64,000 nt of DNA from Marinilabilia salmonicolor (GCF_003003035.1 NZ_PVTS01000004.1:1-64000), one strand, 5' to 3'; shown: positions 52,473 to 63,088, numbered from the stretch's first letter. Translations and numbers: made by a program. The notes: a model not told the origin generated them from the letters alone.

Positions 52473-54860
52473 ATGAAAAAGAATTTGTTAAAAATTATAA
52501 TTGCAGGCATTGTTGGCCTGATGAATTTTGGGTGTACTAATAATAAAGCGGTTACCACCCCCGATGTGGAATCCTTTCCGCTTTCGGCAGTACGTCTGCT
52601 TGACAGTCCGTTTAAACATGCGGAGCAACTGAATGAAAAGTATGTTTTTGCGCATGACCCGGATCGTCTGCTTGCACCATTTCTTATTGATGCCGGTCTG
52701 GAACCGAAAGCACCCGGGTACGGAAACTGGGAGGGAAGCGGATTGAACGGACACGTTGGCGGTCATTATCTCACTTCACTGGCACTGATGGTGGCATCAA
52801 CAGGAAATGAGGAAGCTGAAAAGCGCCTGAATTACATGGTGGATGAACTGGCACGTTGCCAGCAGGCCAATGGAAACGGCTATGTTGGCGGAATACCCGG
52901 TGGTCAGCCCATGTGGGCCGAAATAGCGAAAGGCAACATCGATGCCGGTGGTTTTTCACTCAATGGCAAGTGGGTGCCTCTTTATAATATTCACAAGTTG
53001 TTTGCCGGATTGCACGATGCCTGGAAATATGCAGGGAACCAAAAAGCACTGGAGATACTTATTCAACTTACGGATTGGTTTATTGGCGTAAACAGCGGCC
53101 TTTCGGATGAGCAGATTCAGGAAATACTGGTGTCCGAACACGGGGGGCTCAATGAGGTTTTCGCAGATGTGTATGCCATTACAGGTGAGGATAAATATCT
53201 TACACTGGCACGTCAATATTCTCATCAGGCCATCCTGGAACCCCTATTAAATCACGAGGACAAACTCACCGGTTTGCATGCCAATACCCAGATTCCCAAA
53301 GTGGTTGGTTTTATGCGCATCGGAGAGTTGACCAGCGATAGTGCCTGGATTGATGCTTCTGACTTTTTCTGGAATACCGTGGTAAACAACCGTACCATCA
53401 CCATTGGCGGAAACTCTACACATGAGCATTTTCACCCTGTGGATGATTTTTCCTCGATGGTTGAGTCGCGTCAGGGGCCCGAGACATGCAATACTTACAA
53501 CATGCTGAAGCTGTCGAAGCAACTCTATCTGTATGGGAATGATTTGAAATATTTGGATTATTACGAACAGGCGTTGTACAATCATATCCTTTCGTCTCAG
53601 CATCCGGAGCATGGCGGTCTGGTCTATTTTACGCCCATGCGTCCCCAGCATTACCGGGTCTATTCCAATCCGGAAGAAACATTTTGGTGCTGCGTGGGTT
53701 CGGGCATAGAGAACCACGAAAAGTACGGAGAGCTGATTTATGCGCACAGTGACGACGACGTGTTTGTGAACCTGTTTATTCCCAGTGAGTTGAATTGGGA
53801 GGAGAAAGGTCTGAAACTGACTCAGAAAACTGATTTTCCTGATATTGAACAGACCTCTCTGAAGTTGAATCTTGACGAATCAAAAGAATTTACCATCGGC
53901 ATTCGTTATCCTGCCTGGATGAAGTCGGGAGAGATGAAGGTGGCTGTGAATGGAAAAAAAGCAAAAGGTGCTGGTCAGCCCGGCCAATATTATCAGCTTT
54001 CGCGTGAGTGGAACAATGGCGATGAAATAACTATCAGCCTTAAGATGCATACCACCGGTGAATATCTGCCCGATAATAGTCCGTTCCTTTCCATTAAACA
54101 TGGCCCATTTGTGTTGGCAGCAGTTACTGGTAGAGATGATTTGGACGGGCTTATTGCTAATGACAGCCGTATGGGACATATTGCACATGGCCCATTGCGT
54201 CCGCTTGATGAGGCCCCCATGCTGCAAATTGATGATGAGAACTGGACAGAAAAAGTAGTGCCTGTTGAAGGAGAAACCATGACTTTTGAGGCCCCTGAGC
54301 TAATTGTTCCTGAGTCAGAGAAGAAGCTTAAGTTGGTACCGTTTTACCGGGTGCATGATGCCCGATATATGGTTTACTGGAGAACAGGGACTTCTTCTGA
54401 AATAGATTCCGTCCGTAGTGTTACAAAGGCTGCCGAGCAAGCCTTAATGCTGTTGGAGCAACAAACTATCGATCAGGTAGCTACCGGTGAACAACAGCCC
54501 GAATCGGAACATAACTTCAAAGGAGAAGGCTCAGAGGCAGGAGTTCATATGGATCGTCACTGGAGGCATGCTTCCGGGTGGTTTTCGTATGACTTGAAAG
54601 ATCCGGATAATGAAGCTGAGAAACTTCGTATTACCTACTTCGGTGGGGATAGTGGGAGAATTTTTGATATCCTTATCAATGAACAATTGCTGGCAACTGT
54701 TGAACTTAAAGGTGATGGTGGCGATAAGTTCGTGGAGGTGGATTATGCCATTCCCGCGGCAATGAGAAAATCGGCCAAAGATGGTGTGCTGACGGTGAAA
54801 TTCCGTGCGGCAGAAGGTTCTATGGCCGGAGGTATTTATCATGTGCGATTGATGAGGTAA
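52473..54860 (+). CDS. GH127/GH146-type beta-L-arabinofuranosidase lipoprotein
   Basis: 795 residues; lipobox in GIVGLMNFGCTNNK. The zinc/cysteine active site typical of these enzymes is present: SRQGPETCNTYNMLKL (Glu and Cys) and EETFWCCVGSGIENH (Cys-Cys, nucleophile cysteine). It releases beta-L-arabinofuranose. A C-terminal beta domain (about residue 640 on) includes a DUF4986-like segment. Likely acts on glycans taken up or presented by the SusCD pair. Confidence 0.9.
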   Translation: MKKNLLKIIIAGIVGLMNFGCTNNKAVTTPDVESFPLSAVRLLDSPFKHAEQLNEKYVFAHDPDRLLAPFLIDAGLEPKAPGYGNWEGSGLNGHVGGHYLTSLALMVASTGNEEAEKRLNYMVDELARCQQANGNGYVGGIPGGQPMWAEIAKGNIDAGGFSLNGKWVPLYNIHKLFAGLHDAWKYAGNQKALEILIQLTDWFIGVNSGLSDEQIQEILVSEHGGLNEVFADVYAITGEDKYLTLARQYSHQAILEPLLNHEDKLTGLHANTQIPKVVGFMRIGELTSDSAWIDASDFFWNTVVNNRTITIGGNSTHEHFHPVDDFSSMVESRQGPETCNTYNMLKLSKQLYLYGNDLKYLDYYEQALYNHILSSQHPEHGGLVYFTPMRPQHYRVYSNPEETFWCCVGSGIENHEKYGELIYAHSDDDVFVNLFIPSELNWEEKGLKLTQKTDFPDIEQTSLKLNLDESKEFTIGIRYPAWMKSGEMKVAVNGKKAKGAGQPGQYYQLSREWNNGDEITISLKMHTTGEYLPDNSPFLSIKHGPFVLAAVTGRDDLDGLIANDSRMGHIAHGPLRPLDEAPMLQIDDENWTEKVVPVEGETMTFEAPELIVPESEKKLKLVPFYRVHDARYMVYWRTGTSSEIDSVRSVTKAAEQALMLLEQQTIDQVATGEQQPESEHNFKGEGSEAGVHMDRHWRHASGWFSYDLKDPDNEAEKLRITYFGGDSGRIFDILINEQLLATVELKGDGGDKFVEVDYAIPAAMRKSAKDGVLTVKFRAAEGSMAGGIYHVRLMR

Positions 54861-55013
54861 GTGGGCTGAGGGCATGGAGCATGGAGCGGGGTGCAAAGAG
54901 TAATTGGCTCTTAGCTCATGGCTATTAGCTGGGGTGGAGTTCTGACTTTTTTCAACTTATTTGTCTTACATGGTTTAAATCTTCATACGATCTTCATAAA
55001 CAAATTATTAAGC

Positions 55014-56963
55014 ATGAAAAAATATTTGTCGATTTTAGCGGTTTTGTTCTTCCCGGCTTTCGGTTTTACCGGTTGCCAGGATACAGAACCTACTAAAGTT
55101 ACCAGCCCTGATGGAAATATTACCGCTGAGGTCCGGATTTCAGAAGGGGGAAAACTACTTTATGAGGTTCAGAGCGGCCAACAGCAGGTTTTGCAACCGT
55201 CCCGCCTTGGAATTCAAAGCAGTGATGCCGATTTTACGCAGAATCTTGAAATAATTGGCGTTTCGGATATTTCTCGTGTGGTGGATAACTATGCCCTGAT
55301 GCATGGAAAGCAAAAGGAGGTGACTTATGACGCCAATGAAGCTGTTATCCAGGTTAGCAATGTTGACGGGAAATTGATGGAGGTTATTTTCAGGGTTTCG
55401 GACGATGGCGTGGCTTTTCGTTATCATTTTCCTGGGTCTGTTGATAAGAAGGTGATAATTGAAAATGAAATTACCTCTTTTGTAATGCCTATGAATACAA
55501 AAGGATGGTTGCAACCGGTATCAAAAGCCAAAACAGGTTTTGCGGAAACTAACCCCTCTTACGAAGAGAATTATTTGCAGGAGGTGCCGGCGGAGATCGA
55601 TTCCCCAATAGGTTTTGGCTGGGTTTATCCTGCTTTATTCCAAACCAATGGAGTGTGGTTGCTTCTTACAGAGACCTCACTCAGTGCTAATTATTGTGGT
55701 ACCCATCTCGAAAATGAGGGAAACTGCTATCGGGTAGCATTTCCACAACCGGAGGAGGTGATGCCTCAGGGAGCTATTAATCCTGAAGGCTTTTTGCCTA
55801 TGTCAACTCCCTGGCGAATTCTGACCATCGGGGATTTAGCAACTCTCACGGAATCTACATTGGGTACCGACCTGGCAGAGCCAGCTATCGATGTGGATTT
55901 CTCGTTTGTGGAACCGGGAGTGGCCTCGTGGAGTTGGGTAATTTTGAAGGATGAATCGGTGAACTACGAAACCCAGAAAGACTTTATTGATTTTGCTGCT
56001 GAAATGAAATGGTCCTACTGTCTGGTGGATGGTTTGTGGGATGAGCAAATTGGTCGCGAGAAAATCGCTGACCTTTCGGAATACGCCCAAAGTAAAGGCG
56101 TTGGATTGTTGCTTTGGTACAATTCGGCCGGAAGCTGGAACTCTGCTTATCAGACCCCGAAAAATAAGATGCTGACGCATGAAAGCCGGGTGAAAGAGTT
56201 TGAGTGGATGAATGAAATCGGCATAAAAGGAATAAAGGTGGATTTTTTTGGCGGTGACGGGCAGTCGGTCATTGCTTATTATCATGAAATTCTCCGGGAT
56301 GCCGCTGAGTATGGAATCATGCTTAACTTTCATGGTGCCACTCTTCCACGCGGTTGGGCACGGACTTATCCCAACCTCATGACCGTTGAGGCCATCAAAG
56401 GGTATGAGTTTATTACTTTTGGGCAGGAAACAGCCGACAATGCACCTACCCACATGGCCATGACCCCATTTACGCGTAACGTGTTTGACCCGATGGATTT
56501 TACTCCCATAAATCTCGGAGGAATTCCAAATATCGACCGCCGTACCACCAATGGTTTTGAACTGGCCCTTTCTGTGGTCTTTACTTCCGGAATTCAGCAT
56601 ATTGCTGAAACACCTGATGGAATGGCAACGGTACCCGATTACGTGAAAGATTTCCTGACCGGTTTTCCCGGCGGTGATTGGGACGAAACCATATTTATTG
56701 ACGGATATCCCGGAAAATTGGCTGTTATTGCCCGTCGTCATGGAAATCAATGGTATGTGGCAGGCATCAACGGAGAAAACATTGAAAAAGTGGTGAAACT
56801 GGATCTTCCATTTGTTTCAGGAACCAATAAAGCCGTAATGATAACTGATGGAGAAGAGGGAATTCTGTCGTTTTCACAAGAGGAGATTTCACTTAATGAA
56901 AACCAGCCATCAAAGGTTACCATCAAGCCCAATGGTGGGTTTGTGATGGTGCTGGAGAACTGA
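55014..56963 (+). CDS. GH97 glycoside hydrolase (retaining alpha-galactosidase-like)
   Basis: ATG 55014 (MKKYLSILAVLFFPAFGF), lipobox FTGCQ; 649 residues. The N-terminal beta-super-sandwich is followed by a (beta/alpha)8 barrel. GIKGIKVDFFGGDGQ has the Asp that serves as nucleophile in retaining GH97 members, and LMTVEAIKGYE holds the acid/base-type Glu, so an alpha-galactosidase or related retaining activity is more likely than the inverting SusB type. Periplasmic or surface lipoprotein. Confidence 0.9.
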   Translation: MKKYLSILAVLFFPAFGFTGCQDTEPTKVTSPDGNITAEVRISEGGKLLYEVQSGQQQVLQPSRLGIQSSDADFTQNLEIIGVSDISRVVDNYALMHGKQKEVTYDANEAVIQVSNVDGKLMEVIFRVSDDGVAFRYHFPGSVDKKVIIENEITSFVMPMNTKGWLQPVSKAKTGFAETNPSYEENYLQEVPAEIDSPIGFGWVYPALFQTNGVWLLLTETSLSANYCGTHLENEGNCYRVAFPQPEEVMPQGAINPEGFLPMSTPWRILTIGDLATLTESTLGTDLAEPAIDVDFSFVEPGVASWSWVILKDESVNYETQKDFIDFAAEMKWSYCLVDGLWDEQIGREKIADLSEYAQSKGVGLLLWYNSAGSWNSAYQTPKNKMLTHESRVKEFEWMNEIGIKGIKVDFFGGDGQSVIAYYHEILRDAAEYGIMLNFHGATLPRGWARTYPNLMTVEAIKGYEFITFGQETADNAPTHMAMTPFTRNVFDPMDFTPINLGGIPNIDRRTTNGFELALSVVFTSGIQHIAETPDGMATVPDYVKDFLTGFPGGDWDETIFIDGYPGKLAVIARRHGNQWYVAGINGENIEKVVKLDLPFVSGTNKAVMITDGEEGILSFSQEEISLNENQPSKVTIKPNGGFVMVLEN

Positions 56964-56974
56964 AAATCCTTTCG

Positions 56975-57370
56975 GCATTTTCTTCCCGGGGTGCTGTGAT
57001 ACCTGGGGCGATGCCGTTTTGTCACGGGATGTTGGAATTATACCTTGGGCGGCGGAATCATGTCCCGGGGCGCCGGCATCATCTCCCAGGGCGTTGCCGC
57101 TGGGCTAAAATTTATTGGGCTTTCAGCCCGATTTTGGTTGCATTATGGTGATGCCCCAAGGCGTTGCCATTGGGTTATAATCATTTGGGCTTTCAGCCCG
57201 ATTCTGATTGTGTTATGGGAACCTGGGCTTTCAGCCCGATGGGATGTATTGGTATCAGGAGTGTTTTGGCCCCGGAAATCCGCCCTGAAAGGGCAAGTTA
57301 CAATAGCCCGGGGTAATCACCCCGGGTAAATGGAAGATTCCCAAAGTATCGCCCTGAAAGGGCAACTAAA
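56975..57370. repeat. REP cluster upstream of the Y1 transposase
   Basis: Multiple units: TTGGGCTTTCAGCCCGAT, GGGGCGTTGCC, CGCCCTGAAAGGGCAA, AGCCCGGGGTAATCACCCCGGG. The same units follow the transposase gene. Confidence 0.85.
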
Positions 57371-57468
57371 CTCCTTTGTTTAAAAAACAATTTAATAATT
57401 CACATTTTTTTTATTAAATTGGGTGTGTTGTAAGAAGCTAGTAATTAGAATCATACAAAACAATAAAA

Positions 57469-57924
57469 ATGCCTCAATCCCTCTCTCAACTCTACGTCCA
57501 CATTGTCTTTCATGTCAAAAATCGGAATTGCCTTTTGCGTAAACAAGAAGAAGACCATTTGTATGCATACATTGGAGCTGTTATTAAAGATAATGGCTCA
57601 ATTCCCTTTGAAATAAATGGAGTGGAAGATCACATTCACATTTTATGTTCGATGTCCAAGAATATTTCCTTAGCGAGACTGGTTGAGGAGATAAAACGTC
57701 ATAGTAGCAGATGGATAAAAGGGAAAGATAATTATTATTCAAAATTTGCATGGCAAGGTGGATACGGAGGTTTTTCGGTTAGTCCGTCGCTTTATGAAAA
57801 AACAAAGAGATATATCCAAAACCAGGAGAATCATCATCGTAAAACGAGTTTTAAAGAAGAGTATTTATTGTTTCTAAAGGAGTATAGAGTTGATTTTGAT
57901 GGTAATTATCTGTGGACTGATTAA
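57469..57924 (+). CDS. REP-associated Y1 (IS200-like) transposase
   Basis: 151 residues. HUH motif in VEDHIHILCSMSK, N-terminal MPQSLSQLYVHIVFHVKNRN typical of IS200-like Y1_Tnp domains, and the likely catalytic Tyr in KRYIQNQENHHRK. RAYT-type proteins cut single-stranded DNA at REP hairpins. The gene is embedded in REP copies on both sides, which supports that role. Confidence 0.9.
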   Translation: MPQSLSQLYVHIVFHVKNRNCLLRKQEEDHLYAYIGAVIKDNGSIPFEINGVEDHIHILCSMSKNISLARLVEEIKRHSSRWIKGKDNYYSKFAWQGGYGGFSVSPSLYEKTKRYIQNQENHHRKTSFKEEYLLFLKEYRVDFDGNYLWTD

Positions 57925-57929
57925 AGGCA

Positions 57930-58470
57930 ACTTAGTTGGGCTTTCAGCCCGTCTCTGATTGCATTGTGGTGATGCCCCAGGGCGTTGCCATTGGGTTAAA
58001 ATCAATTGGGCTTTCAGCCCGTATTTTCTTATGTTCATGTTTTTTCCGGGGCGTTGTCAACATATTCCGGGCGTTTCCATTATACCCCAGGGCGTTGCCG
58101 ATATACCCCAGGGTGTTGCCGCTGGGCTAAAATTAGTTGGGCTTTCAGCCCGATTCTGATTGCATTGTGGTGATGCCCCAGGGCGCTGCCATTGGGTTAA
58201 AATCAATTGGGCTTTCAGCCCGTATTTTCTTATGTTCATGTTTTTTCCGGGGCGTTGGCAACATATTCTGGGCGTTTCCATTATACCCCAGGGCGTTGCC
58301 GCTGGGCTAAAATTAGTTGGGCTTTCAGCCCGTTTCTGATTGCATTGTGTTCAGACCGATGGTGTGCAGGGTCCCCAGAAATCCGCCCTGAAAGGGCAAG
58401 TTACAATAGCCCGGGGTAATCACCCCGGGTAACTGGAACAGATGCAAAGGATCGCCCTGAAAGGGCAACT
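57930..58470. repeat. REP cluster with a ~200-bp tandem duplication
   Basis: 57937-58137 and 58138-58338 are near-identical successive copies (201-bp period) that include TTGGGCTTTCAGCCCG, GATGCCCCAGGGCG and TATGTTCATGTTTTTTCC. They are followed by the GCCCTGAAAGGGCAAGTTAC unit that also ends the upstream cluster. Confidence 0.88.
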
Positions 58471-58475
58471 AAAAA

Positions 58476-59708
58476 TTACAATTTTTCCCTCAATTCCTCC
58501 ACAAAGGGCATCAGGTGATCCACATGCACGTGCTCCATCAGCACAATTTTATACCATTGGGGATGGTGGTTGTGAGAGTCGGGTACCAACCCGTATTTGT
58601 GGGCCAGCTCTTTGGAGATGTGACGGGCCCGGATGGCCACAATATTTGAGCTGGGATGTCGGTAGAAATCAACTTTTAGCTCCTTCAGTTGGTTGCACAG
58701 CCAGTTGGTTCGATAGTTCAATATGTGGATTTTTTCGAACCAGTCGTGTGGCCCGTAGGTTTGCAGAATCATCCAAACAGCAATGGCATTGGCCCCGGAG
58801 CGGCTGCCAATAAGAGTGGCATCCAATCCGCTGACATATTGAGCTTCATTGGTAAAAACATTGTCAATAAGGCCTTTTCGGGCAATAAAAATCCCTGTGC
58901 CAAAGGGGGCTTGCACCATTTTGTGGGCATCGAGGGTAACGGAACTGACATGTGGATTACGAAAGGTCATCTCCTCATTGTCTGTGCTGAAAGGATAAAC
59001 AAAACCACCGTAGGCGCCATCCACATGAATCCGAAATTCCACACCGGCATCGGTAAGGGCACGCGTGTAGGTTTCTATGCAATCGACCGATCCAAACATG
59101 GTTGTCATCATATTGGCGACCACAATGAAGTATTTTTTTCCCTTCCTTTTTGCCGAATGAATGGCTTCTGCTACATTTTCAGGTGTTATCTCTCTGGCGT
59201 CATCGGTCACCGTGACATATTCCAAATCCAGATTGAGGAGGTTTCCGGCTTTGGGCATGGAGTAGTGAGAGTCTTCCGAGCATAGCAGGCAGATTTCGTC
59301 ATAACGGGCATGGAACTTCTTTTTGAAAATATTTCTGTAAATCCAGATGGCCTGTATATTGGCCTCGGTACCTCCTGATGCAACGTAACCGTCGTATTGC
59401 TCCGGTTCACACAATAAAATATCTTCAGCTACGATGCCAATGAGTTCTTTCTCCAGCTTTTGGGTTCCCGCAAAAAAAGGCTCCGATTCACCCATGGTAT
59501 GACAACCGATGTGATTGGGATTGTCCACCATGGTTTTCAGAAAGGGGGCATTGTTCAAATAGGCGGGATCCATATTGAATACATTTTCATCCAGATGGGA
59601 GGCCGGGATGCCCAGGATACTGCGCTCGTGATAATCCACGTTTTGTGCCAGAGCCTTGTTTACTTTCTCTTTTATTTCGCTGTTGGTGAGTTTTTTCCAG
59701 TATTGCAT
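58476..59708 (-). CDS. group II PLP-dependent amino acid decarboxylase
   Basis: ATG 59708 (MQYWKKLTNSEIKEKVNKAL), 410 residues. The PLP lysine is in VTLDAHKMVQAPFGTG; HVDGAYGGFVYPF holds the Asp that contacts the pyridine nitrogen; YVASGGTEANIQAIWIYRN is the cofactor phosphate site. Similar to glutamate/tyrosine/histidine decarboxylases; the substrate cannot be set by eye. Confidence 0.88.
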   Translation of the reverse strand: MQYWKKLTNSEIKEKVNKALAQNVDYHERSILGIPASHLDENVFNMDPAYLNNAPFLKTMVDNPNHIGCHTMGESEPFFAGTQKLEKELIGIVAEDILLCEPEQYDGYVASGGTEANIQAIWIYRNIFKKKFHARYDEICLLCSEDSHYSMPKAGNLLNLDLEYVTVTDDAREITPENVAEAIHSAKRKGKKYFIVVANMMTTMFGSVDCIETYTRALTDAGVEFRIHVDGAYGGFVYPFSTDNEEMTFRNPHVSSVTLDAHKMVQAPFGTGIFIARKGLIDNVFTNEAQYVSGLDATLIGSRSGANAIAVWMILQTYGPHDWFEKIHILNYRTNWLCNQLKELKVDFYRHPSSNIVAIRARHISKELAHKYGLVPDSHNHHPQWYKIVLMEHVHVDHLMPFVEELREKL

Positions 59709-59984
59709 AACGGTGTTTTTTACAAATTTACATTTTTTGTGAGGGATAAACATTGACAAATCATAGGATGGTCAATTCTTAATTGGCAGTTTTTTCAAGA
59801 ACGATATTAGCGGGATTAACCCTAGTCATTTTTTGCCCGAAAGAAGGTGTTCGAAAACAAATATTTTGTATTCTTACGTTAATTTTTTTAATTTTCAGAA
59901 GAATTTCGTTAAGCAATGGCGGGTTCTGACGCGTCATTCATTATCTGAAATATTCTTAATCACACAATTAATAAACTAAAAAAC

Positions 59985-61469
59985 ATGGAAAACAGTAACA
60001 ATTCAGGCGGTTTGAGCAGACGTCGGTTTATCCGTAATTCGGCAGCCCTTGCAGCAGGGATGACAATCATCCCCAATGTAGCGATGGGGGGTGCTCTGGG
60101 ACGAAAAGCTCCGAGTGACAAATTGAATATTGCCGGAGTCGGTGTGGGCGGCCGCGGTTTTGCAGTTCTCAAAGCTATGGAGAGTGAGAATATTGTCGCG
60201 CTCTGTGATGTGGACTGGAAATACTCGCAAAAAGCCTTTGATCATTTCCCAAAAGCAAAAAAATACTGGGACTGGCGTAAAATGTTTGACGAGTTGGGTG
60301 ACTCCATCGATGCGGTGGTTGTGGCTACTGCCGATCATACGCATGCCATTATTGCTGCAACAGCTATTACCATGGGCAAACATGTCTATGTGGAGAAGCC
60401 TTTGACACATACGGTTTACGAATCACGCTTACTCACCAAACTGGCCGAGAAATATAAAGTAGCCACTCAAATGGGTAACCAGGGGGCTTCGGGAGAAGGC
60501 GTTGCACTTACTACCGAATGGCTCATGAATAATGAGATTGGTGAAGTGACCAAAGTGGAAGCCTTTACCGACCGTCCTATCTGGCCCCAGGGATTAAATG
60601 TTCCAAAACAGGGACAATGGGTGCCCGATACCCTTAACTGGGATCTTTTTATAGGTCCTGCAGAGATGCGTCCTTACAACGAGATTTACACCCCCTGGAA
60701 TTTCCGTGGATGGTGGGATTTTGGTACGGGAGCGCTGGGAGATATGGCTTGTCACATCCTACATCCTGCCTTTAAAGGACTTGACCTGGGGTATCCCACC
60801 AAAGCACAGGGTAGTTCCACATTGTTGCTGACTGAGTCGGCTCCTACAGCGCAGCGGGTTCGTATGACATTCCCCGAAAGGGGTAAAAAAGGTAAACTGA
60901 ATCTCCCCGAAGTGGATGTTCACTGGTATGATGGTGGCTTACAACCAATGAAGCCCGACGGTTGGCCAGCCGGGAAAAATATGAATGACGCCGGTGGAGG
61001 TTTGCTGTTTCATGGTACAAAAGATATGCTGGTAACCGGATGCTACGGAAAGGATCCCTGGTTGCTGTCAGGTCGCGTGCCTAACGTCCCAAAAACGGAG
61101 CGCAGAGTGGAGTTGAGCCACGAAATGGATTGGGTGCGTGCCTGTAAAGAGAGTGCTGCTAATCGTCAGGAGACCAATTCCCCCTTCAGTGAGGCGGGAC
61201 CGTTCAACGAAATGGTGGTAATGGGCGTACTGGCTGTAAGATTGCAGGCCCTGAATAAAGAATTGGAATGGAATGGTGAGAAGATGGAATTCACCAACAT
61301 CAATGATGATGAAACCATTCGTACCGTAATTGAGGATGGTTTTGAAATCCATGACGGTCATCCCACTTTTAATCAGACATGGACAGACCCGGTGAATGCC
61401 AAAGCGTTTGCTCAGGAGCTGATTAAGCATAATTACCGGAATGGATGGAGCTTGCCCCCCATGCCTTAA
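59985..61469 (+). CDS. Tat-exported Gfo/Idh/MocA family oxidoreductase
   Basis: 494 residues. Twin-arginine signal GLSRRRFIRNSAALAAGMTI, then GVGVGGRGFAVLKAME (NAD(P)-binding), TADHTHAIIAA, YVEKPLTHT (catalytic Lys region) and NFRGWWDFGTGALGDMACH. Probable periplasmic sugar or inositol-type oxidoreductase. Confidence 0.93.
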   Translation: MENSNNSGGLSRRRFIRNSAALAAGMTIIPNVAMGGALGRKAPSDKLNIAGVGVGGRGFAVLKAMESENIVALCDVDWKYSQKAFDHFPKAKKYWDWRKMFDELGDSIDAVVVATADHTHAIIAATAITMGKHVYVEKPLTHTVYESRLLTKLAEKYKVATQMGNQGASGEGVALTTEWLMNNEIGEVTKVEAFTDRPIWPQGLNVPKQGQWVPDTLNWDLFIGPAEMRPYNEIYTPWNFRGWWDFGTGALGDMACHILHPAFKGLDLGYPTKAQGSSTLLLTESAPTAQRVRMTFPERGKKGKLNLPEVDVHWYDGGLQPMKPDGWPAGKNMNDAGGGLLFHGTKDMLVTGCYGKDPWLLSGRVPNVPKTERRVELSHEMDWVRACKESAANRQETNSPFSEAGPFNEMVVMGVLAVRLQALNKELEWNGEKMEFTNINDDETIRTVIEDGFEIHDGHPTFNQTWTDPVNAKAFAQELIKHNYRNGWSLPPMP

Positions 61470-61489
61470 TCGCAGGTAGTGGGCTCCTG

Positions 61490-61795
61490 AATGGAGTGTG
61501 AAATGAGTCCCGATAATTCGGGACGAGTTTCATCAGACCAATAACTTAGAATAATTTTATACTGATGAAACGAGCATGATATTTTTTAAACATAAATATC
61601 ACAAGAGAATATGTTTAAAAGAATATTATGCGAGAGCGAAGCGGTTCCATTCGTTTTCAAATTTTTAATTAGTTTTTTATCACATAATTACAAAATTTTA
61701 AACGGATGAAACGAGTATGGCAATGATTGCCTCAAAAGAATATGTATAAGTTCTTGCATGTGAGTTCCATCCGACCTTGAGAAATAAATTTTATA
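61490..61795. repeat. long dispersed repeat, second copy
   Basis: About 61532-61710 matches 2590-2767 with few changes; 61713-61778 is a shorter relative of 2536-2600. Lies in the leader of the DUF1080 gene, so it may be in its 5' UTR. Confidence 0.85.
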
Positions 61796-61832
61796 GGATG
61801 AATGATAAATTTAAAACTTAAAAAATTATTAT

Positions 61833-62645
61833 ATGAAGACAAAGCAAATTGGTATGGCCATCATCGCAGGTGCCTTTATTTTCAGTGCCTGCGGAATGGG
61901 CGGACAAAAGAAATCGGAAGAACAAAGTGAAGAAACCAAATCGGCGAAAGTGGAAGAAGCAGCTCCTTTGAACGGATTGACAGAAGAAGAAAAAGCAGAC
62001 GGTTGGATGCTGCTTTTTAACGGAGAGAATTTTGATGGCTGGCGAGGTTACAATAAGGAAACCGTTCCCGGGGCATGGACCATTGATGACAATGCTATTA
62101 AAATTAATGGTTCGGGTGAAGGAGAAGCCGGAGCTGAAGACGGCGGAGACATTATTTACGATCAGAAATTCAAAAATTTTGAGCTCAAATTTGATTGGAA
62201 AGTCTCTAAAGGCGGAAACAGCGGCGTTTTCTATATGGCTCGGGAATTCGAAGAGCTTCCCATATACCGTTCGGCACCCGAATACCAGATCCTGGATAAT
62301 GAGAATCATCTGGATGCCCGTTTGGGTGTGGATGGCAACCGTCAGTCTGCTTCATTGTATGACCTGATTCCTGCTAAACCCCAAAACAGCAAAGGTTTTG
62401 GCGAATGGAATACAGGGACCATCATTGTTTACAAAGGAACAGTTATTCACATGCAGAATGGTGAAGTAGTACTCGAATATCACCTGTGGACGCCCGAATG
62501 GGAAGAGATGATCGAGAACAGCAAGTTTAAAGGCTGGACAGAAATGATCAATGCCGGCGGTGAGGAACGTATGGGCTATATCGGACTTCAGGATCACGGA
62601 GATGATGTGTGGTTCCGTAATGTTAAACTGAAAGTAATGGAATAG
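61833..62645 (+). CDS. DUF1080 (3-keto-disaccharide hydrolase-like) lipoprotein
   Basis: 270 residues; lipobox in GAFIFSACGMGG. A low-complexity E/S/K linker is followed by the DUF1080 jelly roll: LFNGENFDGWRGYNKETVPG, FELKFDWKVSKGGNSGVFYM, EYQILDNENH, GYIGLQDHGDDVWFRNVKL. Recent work links this family to cleavage of 3-keto-glycosides, which fits with the exported oxidoreductase just upstream. Confidence 0.92.
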   Translation: MKTKQIGMAIIAGAFIFSACGMGGQKKSEEQSEETKSAKVEEAAPLNGLTEEEKADGWMLLFNGENFDGWRGYNKETVPGAWTIDDNAIKINGSGEGEAGAEDGGDIIYDQKFKNFELKFDWKVSKGGNSGVFYMAREFEELPIYRSAPEYQILDNENHLDARLGVDGNRQSASLYDLIPAKPQNSKGFGEWNTGTIIVYKGTVIHMQNGEVVLEYHLWTPEWEEMIENSKFKGWTEMINAGGEERMGYIGLQDHGDDVWFRNVKLKVME

Positions 62646-62752
62646 TGATTCTAAGCTAACCTCCTTATACATAAGACAGGTAGCATGAAAACAGGCTGAA
62701 AGCCTGAGAGCAATAGCCCAGGGCATAGCCCTGGGTTTGGAGATATCCTCCG

Positions 62753-62803
62753 CTCCCCCTTCTCATTATTGGTCGCGTCGCGACCAATAATGAGAGGGGG
62801 GAG
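62753..62803. repeat. near-perfect 51-bp palindrome
   Basis: Two 25-base arms (CTCATTATTGGTCGCG ... CGCGACCAATAATGAG at the core, CTCCCCC/GGGGGAG outside) with one central T and a single T-G mismatch. Sits between convergent genes, so it may act as a two-way terminator, but it is much longer and lacks T-runs. Confidence 0.88.
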
Positions 62804-63088
62804 TTGTTACAATTTCCCTGGGGTGTTGCCCCAGGCTGTTGCTTAAAGACCTTCGGCCTTTTAAAAATTTAACAACATAATGTAATGTGCCGTATCGGTA
62901 GCCTCCAGCCTGAAGACAGGAACAAATCTTATCTCTCTTTTAAACGCCATTTCCACTAAACTGTCCCTCGCTGAGGTGGGTTCACCCTCAAAATCATATT
63001 ACCAATTTTAAAAACCTCTTCTTTTTGTTCTAACAGCCAAGAGCTAACAGCCCTCTCATCACTCCTTACCCTCACTCCTCAACTCTGT

